From: Emcibacter sp. SYSU 3D8
Lineage (GTDB): Bacteria; Pseudomonadota; Alphaproteobacteria; SMXS01
Direction of reading: 5' to 3'
Assembly: GCF_039655875.1 (NCBI RefSeq)
Contig: NZ_JBBYXK010000006.1
Location: 1 to 64,000, forward strand
Length of the DNA: 64,000 nucleotides
The position numbers and the translations under genes were made by a program. This document shows positions 52,052 through 61,802 of this stretch, piece after piece; position 1 is the stretch's first letter; each line of letters opens with the position of its first letter. The notes below the pieces were generated by a model. It did no database searches, was not told where the DNA came from, and worked only from the letters and a program-made list of their open reading frames with translations.

Positions 52052-52508
52052 AATGAGCCTGACCGACCTGAAAGCATCGCTGCCGCGCGGCGGGCGTTTG
52101 CTGGGCCTCGACCTGGGCAGCAAGACAATCGGCCTTGCCGTCAGCGATGGCGCGCTGATGGTGGCAAGCCCCATCGAGACCATCCAGCGCACCAAGTTCA
52201 CCGCCGATGCACAAAAGCTGCTGGCCATCGTCGACGGACGGCAGATCGCGGGACTTGTGCTCGGCCTGCCGGTCAACATGGACGGCACGGAAGGACCGCG
52301 TTGCCAGTCGACCCGGCAATTCGCCCGCAACCTGCTGGGCATCCGCGACGTCGCCATTGCCTATTGGGACGAGCGGCTGTCCACCGCCGCCGTGCAGCGC
52401 GCCATGATCGAGGCCGACGTAACGCGGGCGAAACGAGCCAAGGTCGTTGACCAGATGGCCGCCGGGTATATCCTTCAGGGCGCGCTGGATTTTCTGCGCC
52501 GCAACTGA
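52044..52508 (+). CDS. ruvX: putative Holliday-junction resolvase / pre-16S rRNA nuclease
   Basis: The 154-residue YqgF-type RNase H-fold protein has LLGLDLGSKTIGLAVSDG with the catalytic Asp, LVLGLPVNMDGTEGPRCQSTRQF with the next part of the fold, WDERLSTAAVQRAMIEAD with the Glu, and KRAKVVDQMAAGYILQGALD with the last Asp. The family trims the 16S rRNA 5' end and may resolve junctions. The ATG at 52044 overlaps the GrpB stop. Confidence 0.95.
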   Translation: MPEMSLTDLKASLPRGGRLLGLDLGSKTIGLAVSDGALMVASPIETIQRTKFTADAQKLLAIVDGRQIAGLVLGLPVNMDGTEGPRCQSTRQFARNLLGIRDVAIAYWDERLSTAAVQRAMIEADVTRAKRAKVVDQMAAGYILQGALDFLRRN

Positions 52509-52550
52509 CGCTTGCCGGAGAACCTGCTTGACCCTATACACCCGGCTTCA

Positions 52551-53498
52551 ATGACAAAAACAGACGGCATCAGGCATCTTCTCGGAATCGAGGGGATGAA
52601 ACCGCAGGAGATCGCTGCGCTCCTCGACCTTGGCGATTCCTATCTGGACCGCTACCGATCCGGCAAGAAGATCAGGAAGGTCCTGAAGAACCGGACCCAG
52701 ATCAATCTGTTCTTCGAGGAATCCACCCGCACCTCGACCTCGTTCGAACTGGCCGGCAAGCGGCTGGGCGCGGACGTCATCAACATGGTGACCTCGACCT
52801 CGTCCATCAAGAAGGGCGAGACGCTGATCGACACCGCCATGACCCTGAACGCCATGCGCCCGAGCGTGCTGGTGATCCGGCACGGATCGTCAGGCGCGGC
52901 GGCGCTGCTGGCGCAGAAGGTGAACTGCGCGGTGATCAATGCGGGCGACGGCCGCCACGAGCATCCAACCCAGGCACTGCTGGACGCGGCGACCATCCGC
53001 CGGCGCAAAGGCAGGATCGCCGGCCTGACCGTGGCGATCTGCGGCGACATCCTGCACAGCCGGGTGGCGCGCTCGAACATCCACCTGCTGAGCGCCATGG
53101 GCGCCCGGGTGCGCGTGGTGGCGCCGCCCACCCTGATGCCCGTCGAAGTCGACAGGCTGGGCGTGGACGTGTTCCACGACATGCGCGGCGGCCTCGAGGG
53201 GGCCGACATCGTGATGATGCTGCGGCTCCAGACCGAACGGATGAAGGGCGCCTTCGTGCCCAGTCCGCGGGAATATTTCCACTTCTACGGTCTCGACACC
53301 GAAAAGCTGGCCATGGCCAAGCCCGACGCCATGATCATGCATCCCGGCCCCATGAACCGGGGCGTCGAGATCGACACGGCGGTGGCCGACGACATCGACC
53401 GCAGCGCCATCCGGGAACAGGTGGAAACCGGCGTCGCCATCCGCATGGCCTGCCTCGACATGCTGTGCCGGGACCTCGAAGCCGAGGAGGACGACTGA
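52551..53498 (+). CDS. pyrB: aspartate carbamoyltransferase catalytic subunit
   Basis: PyrB makes carbamoyl aspartate from carbamoyl phosphate and aspartate in pyrimidine synthesis. The 315-residue protein has [20 protein letters not shown] (the STRTS loop), [45 protein letters not shown], and the closing loop in [12 protein letters not shown] at 52551 is the start, about 40 bases after ruvX. The TGA overlaps the pyrC ATG, so the products may assemble together. Confidence 0.97.
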   Translation: MTKTDGIRHLLGIEGMKPQEIAALLDLGDSYLDRYRSGKKIRKVLKNRTQINLFFEESTRTSTSFELAGKRLGADVINMVTSTSSIKKGETLIDTAMTLNAMRPSVLVIRHGSSGAAALLAQKVNCAVINAGDGRHEHPTQALLDAATIRRRKGRIAGLTVAICGDILHSRVARSNIHLLSAMGARVRVVAPPTLMPVEVDRLGVDVFHDMRGGLEGADIVMMLRLQTERMKGAFVPSPREYFHFYGLDTEKLAMAKPDAMIMHPGPMNRGVEIDTAVADDIDRSAIREQVETGVAIRMACLDMLCRDLEAEEDD

Positions 53499-54772
53499 TG
53501 GCCGCCGACCGCCGCATCGTCTATCTGAACGCCAGGCTGATCGATCCGTCGAGCGGCCGCGACGAACGCGGCGCATTGCTGACCGTGGGCGGCAAGATCT
53601 GGGAGCTGGGGGCCGAGCTTTTCGCCGACGGCATCACTGACGGCAGCCAGGTGATCGACTGCAAGGGTCTGTGCCTGACGCCAGGCTTCATCGACATGCA
53701 GGTGTTTCTCGGCGAGCCGATCGACACCACGGCCAAGGCGGCGGCGGCAGGCGGCATCACCGCCATCGCCACCATGCCCAACATGATTCCGGTGGTCGAT
53801 CGTCCATCGCTGGTCGACTATGTGGAGCGGCTGGCTCGCGATTCCGGCGTGCGCATCCACCCCATCGCCGCCGCCACCAAGGATCTGGGCGGCGAGGAGA
53901 TGGCCGAGATCGGCCTGCTGCGGCAGGCCGGCGCATTGGCGTTTACCGACGGGCGCGCGGCGATCGCCGATTCGCAGGTGATGCGCCGCATCCTGACCTA
54001 TGCCAAGGCCCACGATGCGCTGGTGATCCAGCATGCCGAAGACCCCATGCTTGCTCGCGAGGGCGTGATGAACGAAGGCGAGATCGCGACGCGGCTCGGC
54101 CTGCCCGGCATTCCCGCCATCGCCGAAGTGATCATCATCGAGCGCGACCTGCGGCTGGTCGAGCTGACCGGTTGCCGCTATCACGTGGGGCTGGTGACGA
54201 CAGCGGCCGCGGTCGATGCCGTCCGCAAGGCAAAGGCCACCGGCTTGCCGGTGACCTGCGGCACGGCGCCCCACTATTTCGCGCTCAACGAGCTGGCCGT
54301 TGCCGAGTACCGCACCTTTGCCCGCACCTCGCCGCCGCTGCGCACCGAGGAGGATCGCCGCGCCGTGGTCGAGGGCCTGGCCGACGGCACCATCGACGTG
54401 ATCGTCAGCTCGCACGATCCGCACGATGTGGAAAGCAAGCGCCTGCCGTTCGACCTGGCGGCCTCGGGCGTGATCGGGCTGGAAACGTTGCTGCCGATGA
54501 TGCTGGAGCTGCATCATGGCGGCCATGCGCCGCTGCAGCGTCTCCTCGCGGCGCTGACCTCGAGGCCCGCCGAGATTCTCGGCATCCCCGGCGGCAAACT
54601 GGCCAAGGGCGAACCCGCCGACCTGGTGCTGTTCAATCCGGACACGCCGTGGCGCATCGACCCCGAATTGTTTCACAGCAAGGCGAAGAACAGCCCCTTC
54701 GAAGGCCGGCCCGTACAGGGTAGAATAGTGCGCACCATCGTGGGCGGACACACCGTCTACCAGTCGGGGTAA
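53498..54772 (+). CDS. pyrC: dihydroorotase-like protein, probably non-catalytic
   Basis: The 424-residue amidohydrolase-fold protein directly follows pyrB. The metal motif HxH is lost: DMHVHLREP becomes DMQVFLGEP (Gln68, Phe70). The late His segment reads CRYHVGLVTTAA, with Leu where the metal-binding His usually stands. The catalytic Asp in TDHAPH becomes SSHDPH. This fits the inactive PyrX-type partners that PyrB needs for assembly in pseudomonads. The overall fold is kept. A true dihydroorotase should exist elsewhere. Confidence 0.9.
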   Translation: MAADRRIVYLNARLIDPSSGRDERGALLTVGGKIWELGAELFADGITDGSQVIDCKGLCLTPGFIDMQVFLGEPIDTTAKAAAAGGITAIATMPNMIPVVDRPSLVDYVERLARDSGVRIHPIAAATKDLGGEEMAEIGLLRQAGALAFTDGRAAIADSQVMRRILTYAKAHDALVIQHAEDPMLAREGVMNEGEIATRLGLPGIPAIAEVIIIERDLRLVELTGCRYHVGLVTTAAAVDAVRKAKATGLPVTCGTAPHYFALNELAVAEYRTFARTSPPLRTEEDRRAVVEGLADGTIDVIVSSHDPHDVESKRLPFDLAASGVIGLETLLPMMLELHHGGHAPLQRLLAALTSRPAEILGIPGGKLAKGEPADLVLFNPDTPWRIDPELFHSKAKNSPFEGRPVQGRIVRTIVGGHTVYQSG

Positions 54773-54775
54773 GTG

Positions 54776-55369
54776 ATGGACGGGATACTCGGAGTCATTA
54801 TCGCGGCGGTGATGGGCTATCTGCTGGGCTCCATTCCGTTCGGCCTGTTGCTGACCAAGGCAGCCGGCATGGGCGATATTCGCGCCATGGGCTCGGGCAA
54901 CATCGGCGCCACCAACGTGCTGCGCACCGGCAACAAGTGGCTGGCCCTGGCAACCCTGCTGCTGGACGCCGGCAAGGGCGCGGTGGCGGTTCTGGCGGCC
55001 CGTGAAATCGCGCCGGACGCCACCCTGATCGCCGCCGCGTCGGCGTTCTTCGGGCACCTCTATCCCATGTGGCTGAATTTCCGGGGTGGCAAGGGTGTGG
55101 CGGTTTTCCTGGGCATCGCACTGGCGGTCAATCTGGCTCTGGGCGCCCTCTGCTGCGGCGTCTGGCTGCTGACCGGGCTGCTGTTCCGTTATTCGTCCAT
55201 GGCGGCGCTTGCCGCCGCGGCCATCGCGCCGGTCTATGCCATGGTGATGGTGCCGCCGCTGGAGACGGCCGTGTTGTTCCTGTTGCTGGCGCTGATGATC
55301 TTTCAGCGGCACTCGTCGAACATCCGCCGGCTGCTGCGCGGCGAGGAGCCGCGGATCGGTCAGAAATAA
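54776..55369 (+). CDS. plsY: acyl-phosphate glycerol-3-phosphate acyltransferase
   Basis: PlsY makes lysophosphatidic acid from acyl phosphate. The 197-residue inner-membrane protein has the three family loops: GSIPFGLLLTKAAG, RAMGSGNIGATNVLRTG, and GHLYPMWLNFRGGKGVAVFLG, with several membrane helices. The ATG at 54776 comes three bases after the pyrC stop, and a GTG at 54773 is also possible. Confidence 0.96.
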   Translation: MDGILGVIIAAVMGYLLGSIPFGLLLTKAAGMGDIRAMGSGNIGATNVLRTGNKWLALATLLLDAGKGAVAVLAAREIAPDATLIAAASAFFGHLYPMWLNFRGGKGVAVFLGIALAVNLALGALCCGVWLLTGLLFRYSSMAALAAAAIAPVYAMVMVPPLETAVLFLLLALMIFQRHSSNIRRLLRGEEPRIGQK

Positions 55370-55372
55370 CCC

Positions 55373-56473
55373 ATGGCAACCGTCACGCTCACCGATCGTG
55401 ATCTGCGCGACCGCCTGCGGCTGATCCGCAGCGCCAATGTGGGGTCGTCGGCCTTCCGGCAGCTTCTCGCGCGTTATGGCACCGCGGGCCGGGCGCTCGA
55501 TGCCTTGCCGGGCCTGGTGCGCAAGGGCGGCTATCAGGGCACGGCGCTCTGCTCGGCCGACGAAGCCGACGACGAGATCGCGGCCATCGAGAAGCTTGGC
55601 GCCCAGCTTCTGCAATTCGACGACGACGCCTACCCGCCGTTGCTGGCGGAGATTACCGGCGCACCGCCCATCCTGACCGTGCTGGGCAATGCCGCGCTGC
55701 TGAGCGCGCCCGGCATCGGCATGGTTGGCGCACGCAACGCGTCGGCCGCAGGCATCCGGTTTACCAGACAATTATCCGGAGACCTGGGCGCGCAGGGTTT
55801 CGTCATAGTCTCGGGCATGGCACGCGGCATCGACACCGCCGCGCACCAGGCCGCGCTGCCGACCGGGACAGTCGCCGTCATGGCCGGCGGCGTCGATGTG
55901 GTCTATCCGGCGGAAAATCAGGCGCTATATGAAGCGATTGCCGCGACGGGGGTCATCGTCTGCGAAATGCCACTCGGCACCAGGCCGCAGGCGCGACACT
56001 TTCCCCGCCGCAACCGGCTGATTTCCGGCCTTTCGCAGGGTCTCGTCGTGGTGGAGGCGGCGCTGAAGTCCGGCTCCCTGATCACCGCCAATTACGCCAT
56101 CGAACAGGGCCGCGAAGTATTCGCCGTTCCCGGCTCGCCCCTTGACCCGCGGTGCCGCGGCACCAATAACCTTATCCGCGAGGGTGCTGTGCTGACCGAG
56201 GGCGCCGAGGACATTCTTTCGAACCTTCAGTCGTGGCGCCGGCGGCCGGTTTCAGCGACGCAGCCAAGCCTCGGCCTGGAGCAGAATCCTGCCGAGGCCG
56301 ACGACGCCGCTCGTGGGTCGTTGATGGAGAAACTCGGGCCTACGCCGATGGAGGTGGATGAACTCATCCGGCAAAGCGGTTTGACACCCGAGGTTGTTTT
56401 GACCATTTTGCTGGAACTCGAATTAGCCGGTCGCCTTGACCGGCATGCAGGAAACAAGGTTTCTCTGGCCTGA
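55373..56473 (+). CDS. dprA: DNA processing protein DprA
   Basis: DprA loads RecA on incoming single-stranded DNA in transformation. The 366-residue protein has the Rossmann core (GIGMVGARNASAAG, VSGMARGIDTAAHQAAL, VAVMAGGVDVVYPAEN, NRLISGLSQGLVVVEAA, SGSLITANYAIEQGREVFAVPG). A C-terminal winged helix follows (LGPTPMEVDELIRQSGLTPEVVLTILLELEL). It lies 3 bases after plsY. Confidence 0.97.
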   Translation: MATVTLTDRDLRDRLRLIRSANVGSSAFRQLLARYGTAGRALDALPGLVRKGGYQGTALCSADEADDEIAAIEKLGAQLLQFDDDAYPPLLAEITGAPPILTVLGNAALLSAPGIGMVGARNASAAGIRFTRQLSGDLGAQGFVIVSGMARGIDTAAHQAALPTGTVAVMAGGVDVVYPAENQALYEAIAATGVIVCEMPLGTRPQARHFPRRNRLISGLSQGLVVVEAALKSGSLITANYAIEQGREVFAVPGSPLDPRCRGTNNLIREGAVLTEGAEDILSNLQSWRRRPVSATQPSLGLEQNPAEADDAARGSLMEKLGPTPMEVDELIRQSGLTPEVVLTILLELELAGRLDRHAGNKVSLA

Positions 56474-56514
56474 CGCCAGACCCCTCTCAGCGATCAACCC
56501 GCAGAACGGACGTC

Positions 56515-59139
56515 ATGAACCTGGTTATCGTCGAATCGCCGGCGAAGGCAAAGACCATCAACAAATATCTGGGCAGCAACTTCAAGGTGCTGGCCAGCTT
56601 CGGTCACGTGCGCGACCTGCCGTCGAAGGACGGTTCGGTGCGGCCGGCCGAAGACTTTGCCATGGACTGGGAGGTTGATAGCGATTCCAAGAAGCGGATG
56701 AAGGACATCGCCGACGCCGCCAAGGGTGTCGAGATGCTCTATCTGGCAACCGATCCGGATCGCGAGGGCGAGGCCATCTCCTGGCATGTGCAGGAGATCC
56801 TGAAGAACACCAAGGGTCTTGCCGGTACGCCCGTGAAGCGGGTGGTGTTCAACGAGATCACCAAGTCGGCGGTACTGGAAGCGATCGCCAATCCGCGCGA
56901 CGTCGACCAGGAACTGGTGGACGCCTATCTGGCGCGCCGGGCGCTCGACTATCTGGTGGGCTTCACGCTGTCGCCCGTGCTGTGGCGCAAGCTGCCGGGC
57001 GCACGGTCGGCGGGACGGGTGCAATCGGTTGCGCTGCGGCTGATCTGCGAGCGCGAACTGGACATCGAGGCATTCCGGGCGCGTGAGTACTGGAGCGTCG
57101 ATGTCGACCTGACAACGCCGTCCGGCGAGCCGTTCACCGCCGCGCTGACCGAACTCGACGGCCGGAAGCTGGACAAGTTCGACCTGGCCGACGAAGCCGC
57201 CGCCAAGGCGGCTGTCGCCGCCATCGAGGCGCGCGATTTCTCGGTGGCGACGGTTGAGAGCAAACCGGCCCGCCGCAATCCCGCGCCGCCGTTCACCACC
57301 TCGACCTTGCAGCAGGAAGCGTCCCGCAAGCTTGGCTTCTCGGCCTCGCGCACCATGCGCATTGCCCAGAAGCTCTATGAGGGCATGGAAGTCGATGGCG
57401 AGACCGTTGGCCTGATCACCTATATGCGAACCGATGGCGTGCAGCTCGCGGGCGAGGCCATCGCCGGCGCCCGCACGCTGATCGCCAGGGATTACGGCGA
57501 CCGCTACGTGCCGCCGCAGCCCCGCATCTACAAAACCAAGGCGAAGAACGCCCAGGAGGCTCACGAGGCCATCCGCCCCACCGACCTGCACCGGCTGCCG
57601 GCGCAGGTGACCCGGCAGCTGAGCGAAGAGCAACTCAAGCTCTACGACCTGATCTGGAAGCGGACCGTGGCGAGCCAGATGGAAAGCGCCCAGTTCGAGC
57701 GCACCGTGGCCGACATCAAGGCGCCGGACGGCAATGTCATGCTGCGCGCGCGTGGCTCGGTGCTGACCTTTCCCGGTTTCCTGGCGCTTTACCAGGAAGG
57801 CCTCGACGACAGCGAGGATTCCGACGCCGACCGCCGCCTGCCCGCGCTGGCGAGCGGCGACGCGGTTAACCGCCACGCGGTCAAACCGGAACAGCACTTC
57901 ACCGAACCGCCGCCGCGCTTTACGGAAGCAAGTCTGGTGCGCCGGATGGAAGAGCTGGGCATCGGCCGGCCGTCCACCTACGCCTCGATCCTCGATGTGC
58001 TGCGCGACCGGTCCTATGTGAAGATGGACCGCAACCGCTTCGTGCCCGAGGACAAGGGCCGTCTGGTCACCGCGTTCCTCGAGAGTTTCTTCCGCCGTTA
58101 TGTGGAATACGATTTCACCGCCCAGATGGAAGAGAAGCTCGACGAGATTTCGGCCGGCAAGATCGAGTGGAAGTCGGTGCTGCGCGAGTTCTGGGGCGAT
58201 TTCAGCAACGCCATCGAGGGCACCGCAGAGTTGCGTGTCACCCAGGTACTGGAAGCGATCAACGAAATTCTGGGCCCGCATATCTTCCCGGCGCCCGAAG
58301 GCGGCGGCGACCCGCGGGCCTGCCCATCCTGCAGCGCAGGCCGGCTGAGCCTGAAATTGGGCAAGTTCGGCGCGTTCATCGGCTGCTCGAATTATCCGGA
58401 ATGCAAGTTCACCCGTCAGCTTGGCACCAATGGCGACGGCGCCAATGGCGATGCCAACAGCACCAAGGTTCTGGGTGAGTCAGACGGCGACGAGATCAGC
58501 CTGCGGGGTGGCCGGTTTGGCCAGTATCTGCAGCGGGGCGAGGCCAAGGACGGCGTCAAGCCGTCGCGCGTATCGATCCCGAAGGATCTCCCGGCCGACA
58601 CCATCGACCTGGAAAAGGCGGTCGCGCTGCTGGCGCTGCCGCGCGAGGTGGGCATGCATCCCGAGACGGGCAAGCCGATCCTGGCAGGTGTCGGGCGCTA
58701 CGGGCCGTATATCCATCACGAAAAGAAATACGTCAATCTGCCGACCAGTGACGAGGTGTTCACCATCGGCATCAACCGCGCGGTCGACATGCTGGCCGCC
58801 GAGCGGCCCGGCCGCCAGGCCAGTTCGAGCGTAATCAAGGCGCTGGGCGATCATCCGGCCGATGGCAAGCCGGTGAATGTCATGAAAGGCCGCTTCGGGC
58901 CCTATGTGACCCACAACAAGGTCAACGCGACCTTGCCGCGGGATTCCGACCCGGAAGAATTCACACTGGAGGCCGCCATACCGCTGCTCGAGGCCAAGGC
59001 AAGCCAGCCCAAGAAGGGCAAGGCCAGGGCCGCCCCCAAGGCAAAGGCGGCAGCGCCGAAAAAGGCAAAGGCCAAGAAGCCGGCTGCCAAGAAGCCGGCA
59101 GCCACGAAGGCCACCAAGCCGGCGGCGAAAGCGAAGTAG
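56515..59139 (+). CDS. topA: DNA topoisomerase I
   Basis: TopA relaxes negatively supercoiled DNA. The 874-residue protein has the Toprim domain (VIVESPAKAKTINKYLG, LATDPDREGEAISWH) and the core (GAGRVQSVALRLICERE-like helix, FTTSTLQQEASRKLGFSASRT). The active Tyr lies in GLITYMRTDGVQL. One zinc-ribbon remains (CPSCSAGRLSLKLGKFGAFIGCSNYPEC), followed by topo-C repeats and a Lys/Ala/Pro-rich tail. It is typical of alphaproteobacteria. Confidence 0.98.
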   Translation: MNLVIVESPAKAKTINKYLGSNFKVLASFGHVRDLPSKDGSVRPAEDFAMDWEVDSDSKKRMKDIADAAKGVEMLYLATDPDREGEAISWHVQEILKNTKGLAGTPVKRVVFNEITKSAVLEAIANPRDVDQELVDAYLARRALDYLVGFTLSPVLWRKLPGARSAGRVQSVALRLICERELDIEAFRAREYWSVDVDLTTPSGEPFTAALTELDGRKLDKFDLADEAAAKAAVAAIEARDFSVATVESKPARRNPAPPFTTSTLQQEASRKLGFSASRTMRIAQKLYEGMEVDGETVGLITYMRTDGVQLAGEAIAGARTLIARDYGDRYVPPQPRIYKTKAKNAQEAHEAIRPTDLHRLPAQVTRQLSEEQLKLYDLIWKRTVASQMESAQFERTVADIKAPDGNVMLRARGSVLTFPGFLALYQEGLDDSEDSDADRRLPALASGDAVNRHAVKPEQHFTEPPPRFTEASLVRRMEELGIGRPSTYASILDVLRDRSYVKMDRNRFVPEDKGRLVTAFLESFFRRYVEYDFTAQMEEKLDEISAGKIEWKSVLREFWGDFSNAIEGTAELRVTQVLEAINEILGPHIFPAPEGGGDPRACPSCSAGRLSLKLGKFGAFIGCSNYPECKFTRQLGTNGDGANGDANSTKVLGESDGDEISLRGGRFGQYLQRGEAKDGVKPSRVSIPKDLPADTIDLEKAVALLALPREVGMHPETGKPILAGVGRYGPYIHHEKKYVNLPTSDEVFTIGINRAVDMLAAERPGRQASSSVIKALGDHPADGKPVNVMKGRFGPYVTHNKVNATLPRDSDPEEFTLEAAIPLLEAKASQPKKGKARAAPKAKAAAPKKAKAKKPAAKKPAATKATKPAAKAK

Positions 59140-59144
59140 GGCCG

Positions 59145-61361
59145 GTGACGAAGGACAGGACGAAATCGCCGCCCTTCCCGACCAAGGCAGACATTATCCG
59201 CTTCGTCGAGGAGAACCCGGGCCTCGTCGGCAAGAACGACATTGCCCGCGCCTTTCACGTTCGCGGCGACAACCGCGCGGTGCTGAAGGACCTGCTGCGC
59301 GACATGGCGCTGGAAGGTTTGCTGGAGAAGGGCCATCGCCGCTCGCTCAAGACGGCTTCGGCGCTGCCCAATGTGACCGTGGTCGAAATCACTGGCCAGG
59401 ATGTGGACGGCGAATTGCTGGCCAGGCCCGTGAAATGGACCGACAAGAACGAGGATCCGCCGCGCATCCTGGTCGCGCCGGGCAAGCAGGTCACCGGCAC
59501 GCTGGGTCCCGGCGACCGGGTTCTGGTGCGGCTGGAGCGCCTTGACGACGGTTACGAAGCCAAGATCCTCAAGAAGCTGGAAGCGGCAAGCGACCGCACC
59601 CTGGGCGTTTACCGGCGCAAGGACGCACGCGTCGTTCCCACCGACAAGCGAGAGCGCCACGAACTGATCGTCGAACAGGAGGACAGCAACGGCGCCCAGG
59701 ACGGCGAACTGGTGCTGGTCGAGGTCAGAGGATCGAGGAACAACCGGCTGGGCCTGAAACATGCCCGCGTCATCGAGCGGCTGGGCGACCTGAACGCACC
59801 GCGCAGCACCAGCCTGATCGCCATCCATGCGCACGGCATTCCGACCGAATTTCCCGCCGACACGATCGACGAGGCGAATGCGGCGAAGCCGGTTGGGCTT
59901 GAGGGCCGCACCGACCTGCGCGCCGTACCGCTGGTGACCATCGATCCGGCCGATGCACGCGACCACGACGACGCGGTCTGGGCCGAACCGGACCCGGACC
60001 CGAAGAATCCCGGCGGCTGGCACGTCATCGTCGCCATCGCTGACGTGGCTCACTATGTGACGCAGGGCAGCGCGCTCGACCGTGAGGCCTACCGGCGCGG
60101 CAATTCCGTGTATTTCCCTGACCGGGTCGTGCCCATGCTGCCGCATGAGCTGTCCTCGGATCTGTGCTCGTTGATGCCGGGCGTCGACCGCGCCTGCCTT
60201 GCCGTCTCCATGTGGTTCGACGCCAGCGGCAACAAGCTGGCCCACAAGTTCATGCGCGGCCTGATGCGCTCGGCCGGCAATATGAGCTACGAGCGGGTGC
60301 AGGCCGCCTATGACGGCCATCCGGACGACGAGACTGGCCCGCTGCTGGAGCCGGTGATCAAGCCGCTCTATGCCGCCTATTTCGCCCGGGTGAAGGAACG
60401 CACCGCGCGCGGTCCCCTCGACCTCGACCTGCCGGAGCGCAAGGTGGAACTGGACGAGGAAGGCAAGGTCAGGCGTATCGCGCTGCGCGAACGGTTCGAT
60501 GCGCACAGGCTGATCGAGGAATTCATGATCGCGGCCAATGTCGCGGCCGCCGAGGAACTGGAGAAGCACCGCACGCCGTGCATGTACCGGGTCCACGAGC
60601 CGCCAGGCGAGGAGAAGCTGTCCTCGCTGCGCGAATTCCTGGAGACGCTGAGTCTCAAGCTGCCCAAGGGCCAGAAGCTGAGTCCGAACCACTTCAACAA
60701 GGTCCTGCAGAGGGCGAACGAGACCGCCCAGTCGCATATCGTCAGCACCGTGGTGCTGCGCAGCCAGAGCCAGGCCTATTACGGCCCCGACAATCAGGGT
60801 CACTTCGGGCTCGCATTGGCGCGCTACGCCCATTTCACCTCGCCGATCCGGCGCTATGCGGACTTGCTGGTGCACCGCGGGCTGATTCGAGCCCTGCGTC
60901 TGGGGCATGACGGCCTGCGCGAGGATGCAGGATCGAGCTTCAACGAAACCGGCGAACACATCTCCAGGACCGAGCGGCGCGCCATGGTCGCCGAACGCGA
61001 TGCCAACGACCGATACATGGCGCAATTCATGTCGGACAAGGTCGGCAGCCAGTTCAGAGGGCGGATTTCCGGGGTTTCGCGCTTCGGTCTGTTCATCGCG
61101 CTTGACGAGACCGGTGCCGAAGGCCTCGCGCCGATCAGCACCTTGGGCTGGGAATTCTTCACCCACGATGAAAAGACGCATGCCCTTGTCGGCCGTGACA
61201 GCGGCACCATGTTCCGATTGGGCGACCCCGTTGACGTGCGCCTGGCGGAGGCCGCGCCGATAACGGGTGGCCTTCGTTTCGAAGTCATCTATGATGCCGG
61301 TCCACGCCGGTCTCGCGGAAAGCCGCGGAAATCGGGCGGTCCGCCACGGCGCCGACGGTGA
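59145..61361 (+). CDS. rnr: ribonuclease R
   Basis: RNase R degrades structured RNA 3' to 5'. The 738-residue protein has an N-terminal winged HTH (TKADIIRFVEENPGLVGKND), cold-shock domains, the RNB core (VTIDPADARDHDDAVWAE with the metal Asp residues, then HYVTQGSALDREAYRRGNSVYF, PMLPHELSSDLCSL), an FTSPIRRYADLLVHR motif and an S1 domain (FRGRISGVSRFGLFIAL). A basic tail ends it. It starts at GTG 59145, 5 bases after topA. Confidence 0.97.
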   Translation: MTKDRTKSPPFPTKADIIRFVEENPGLVGKNDIARAFHVRGDNRAVLKDLLRDMALEGLLEKGHRRSLKTASALPNVTVVEITGQDVDGELLARPVKWTDKNEDPPRILVAPGKQVTGTLGPGDRVLVRLERLDDGYEAKILKKLEAASDRTLGVYRRKDARVVPTDKRERHELIVEQEDSNGAQDGELVLVEVRGSRNNRLGLKHARVIERLGDLNAPRSTSLIAIHAHGIPTEFPADTIDEANAAKPVGLEGRTDLRAVPLVTIDPADARDHDDAVWAEPDPDPKNPGGWHVIVAIADVAHYVTQGSALDREAYRRGNSVYFPDRVVPMLPHELSSDLCSLMPGVDRACLAVSMWFDASGNKLAHKFMRGLMRSAGNMSYERVQAAYDGHPDDETGPLLEPVIKPLYAAYFARVKERTARGPLDLDLPERKVELDEEGKVRRIALRERFDAHRLIEEFMIAANVAAAEELEKHRTPCMYRVHEPPGEEKLSSLREFLETLSLKLPKGQKLSPNHFNKVLQRANETAQSHIVSTVVLRSQSQAYYGPDNQGHFGLALARYAHFTSPIRRYADLLVHRGLIRALRLGHDGLREDAGSSFNETGEHISRTERRAMVAERDANDRYMAQFMSDKVGSQFRGRISGVSRFGLFIALDETGAEGLAPISTLGWEFFTHDEKTHALVGRDSGTMFRLGDPVDVRLAEAAPITGGLRFEVIYDAGPRRSRGKPRKSGGPPRRRR

Positions 61362-61369
61362 GGAACAAC

Positions 61370-61798
61370 ATGACGGCCAGCACCGACAACACCACCCTGC
61401 AGTTCGGCGGCCACGCCGAGCGGTCCACCGGCGAAAGCCTGAAGCGTGGCTGGCTGGGCAAGTGCCCGCGCTGCGGCAAGGGACACATCTTCAGGGCCTA
61501 TCTGAAGGTCCGGGACAATTGCGAAATGTGCGGGCTGGAGTTGTCGCACCACCGGGCCGATGATGCGCCCCCCTATTTCACCATCCTGATCGTCGGCCAC
61601 GTCATCGTGCCGCTGATGATCGTGTATGACCGGATGGCCACGCCGCCGCTCTGGCACCAGATGGTTCTCGCGGTCTTCGGCACCATCGCCGCTTGCCTGC
61701 TCCTCCTGCCCCGGATCAAGGGCGCGCTTGTGGCGTTCCAGTGGGCCAAGCAGATGCACGGCTTCGGCGACGAGCACAAGGCCCACGCCGACCTCTGA
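61370..61798 (+). CDS. DUF983 membrane protein
   Basis: The 142-residue protein has an N-terminal zinc-ribbon-like motif (GKCPRCGKGHIFRAYLKV and NCEMCGLEL), then two membrane helices (TILIVGHVIVPLMIVYD and LAVFGTIAACLLLLPRIKGALVAF). DUF983 is conserved in alphaproteobacteria, often near rnr. The function is unknown. The ATG at 61370 is 8 bases after the rnr stop. Confidence 0.92.
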   Translation: MTASTDNTTLQFGGHAERSTGESLKRGWLGKCPRCGKGHIFRAYLKVRDNCEMCGLELSHHRADDAPPYFTILIVGHVIVPLMIVYDRMATPPLWHQMVLAVFGTIAACLLLLPRIKGALVAFQWAKQMHGFGDEHKAHADL

Positions 61799-61802
61799 CC
61801 CC

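Noticed and set aside
53285-55771. 828-codon minus-strand frame over pyrC and plsY, and similar frames at 56494-58281 and 58902-61181
   Set aside because: All lie opposite intact core genes (pyrC, plsY, topA, rnr) and read as His/Arg/Gly/Gln-rich chance translation.
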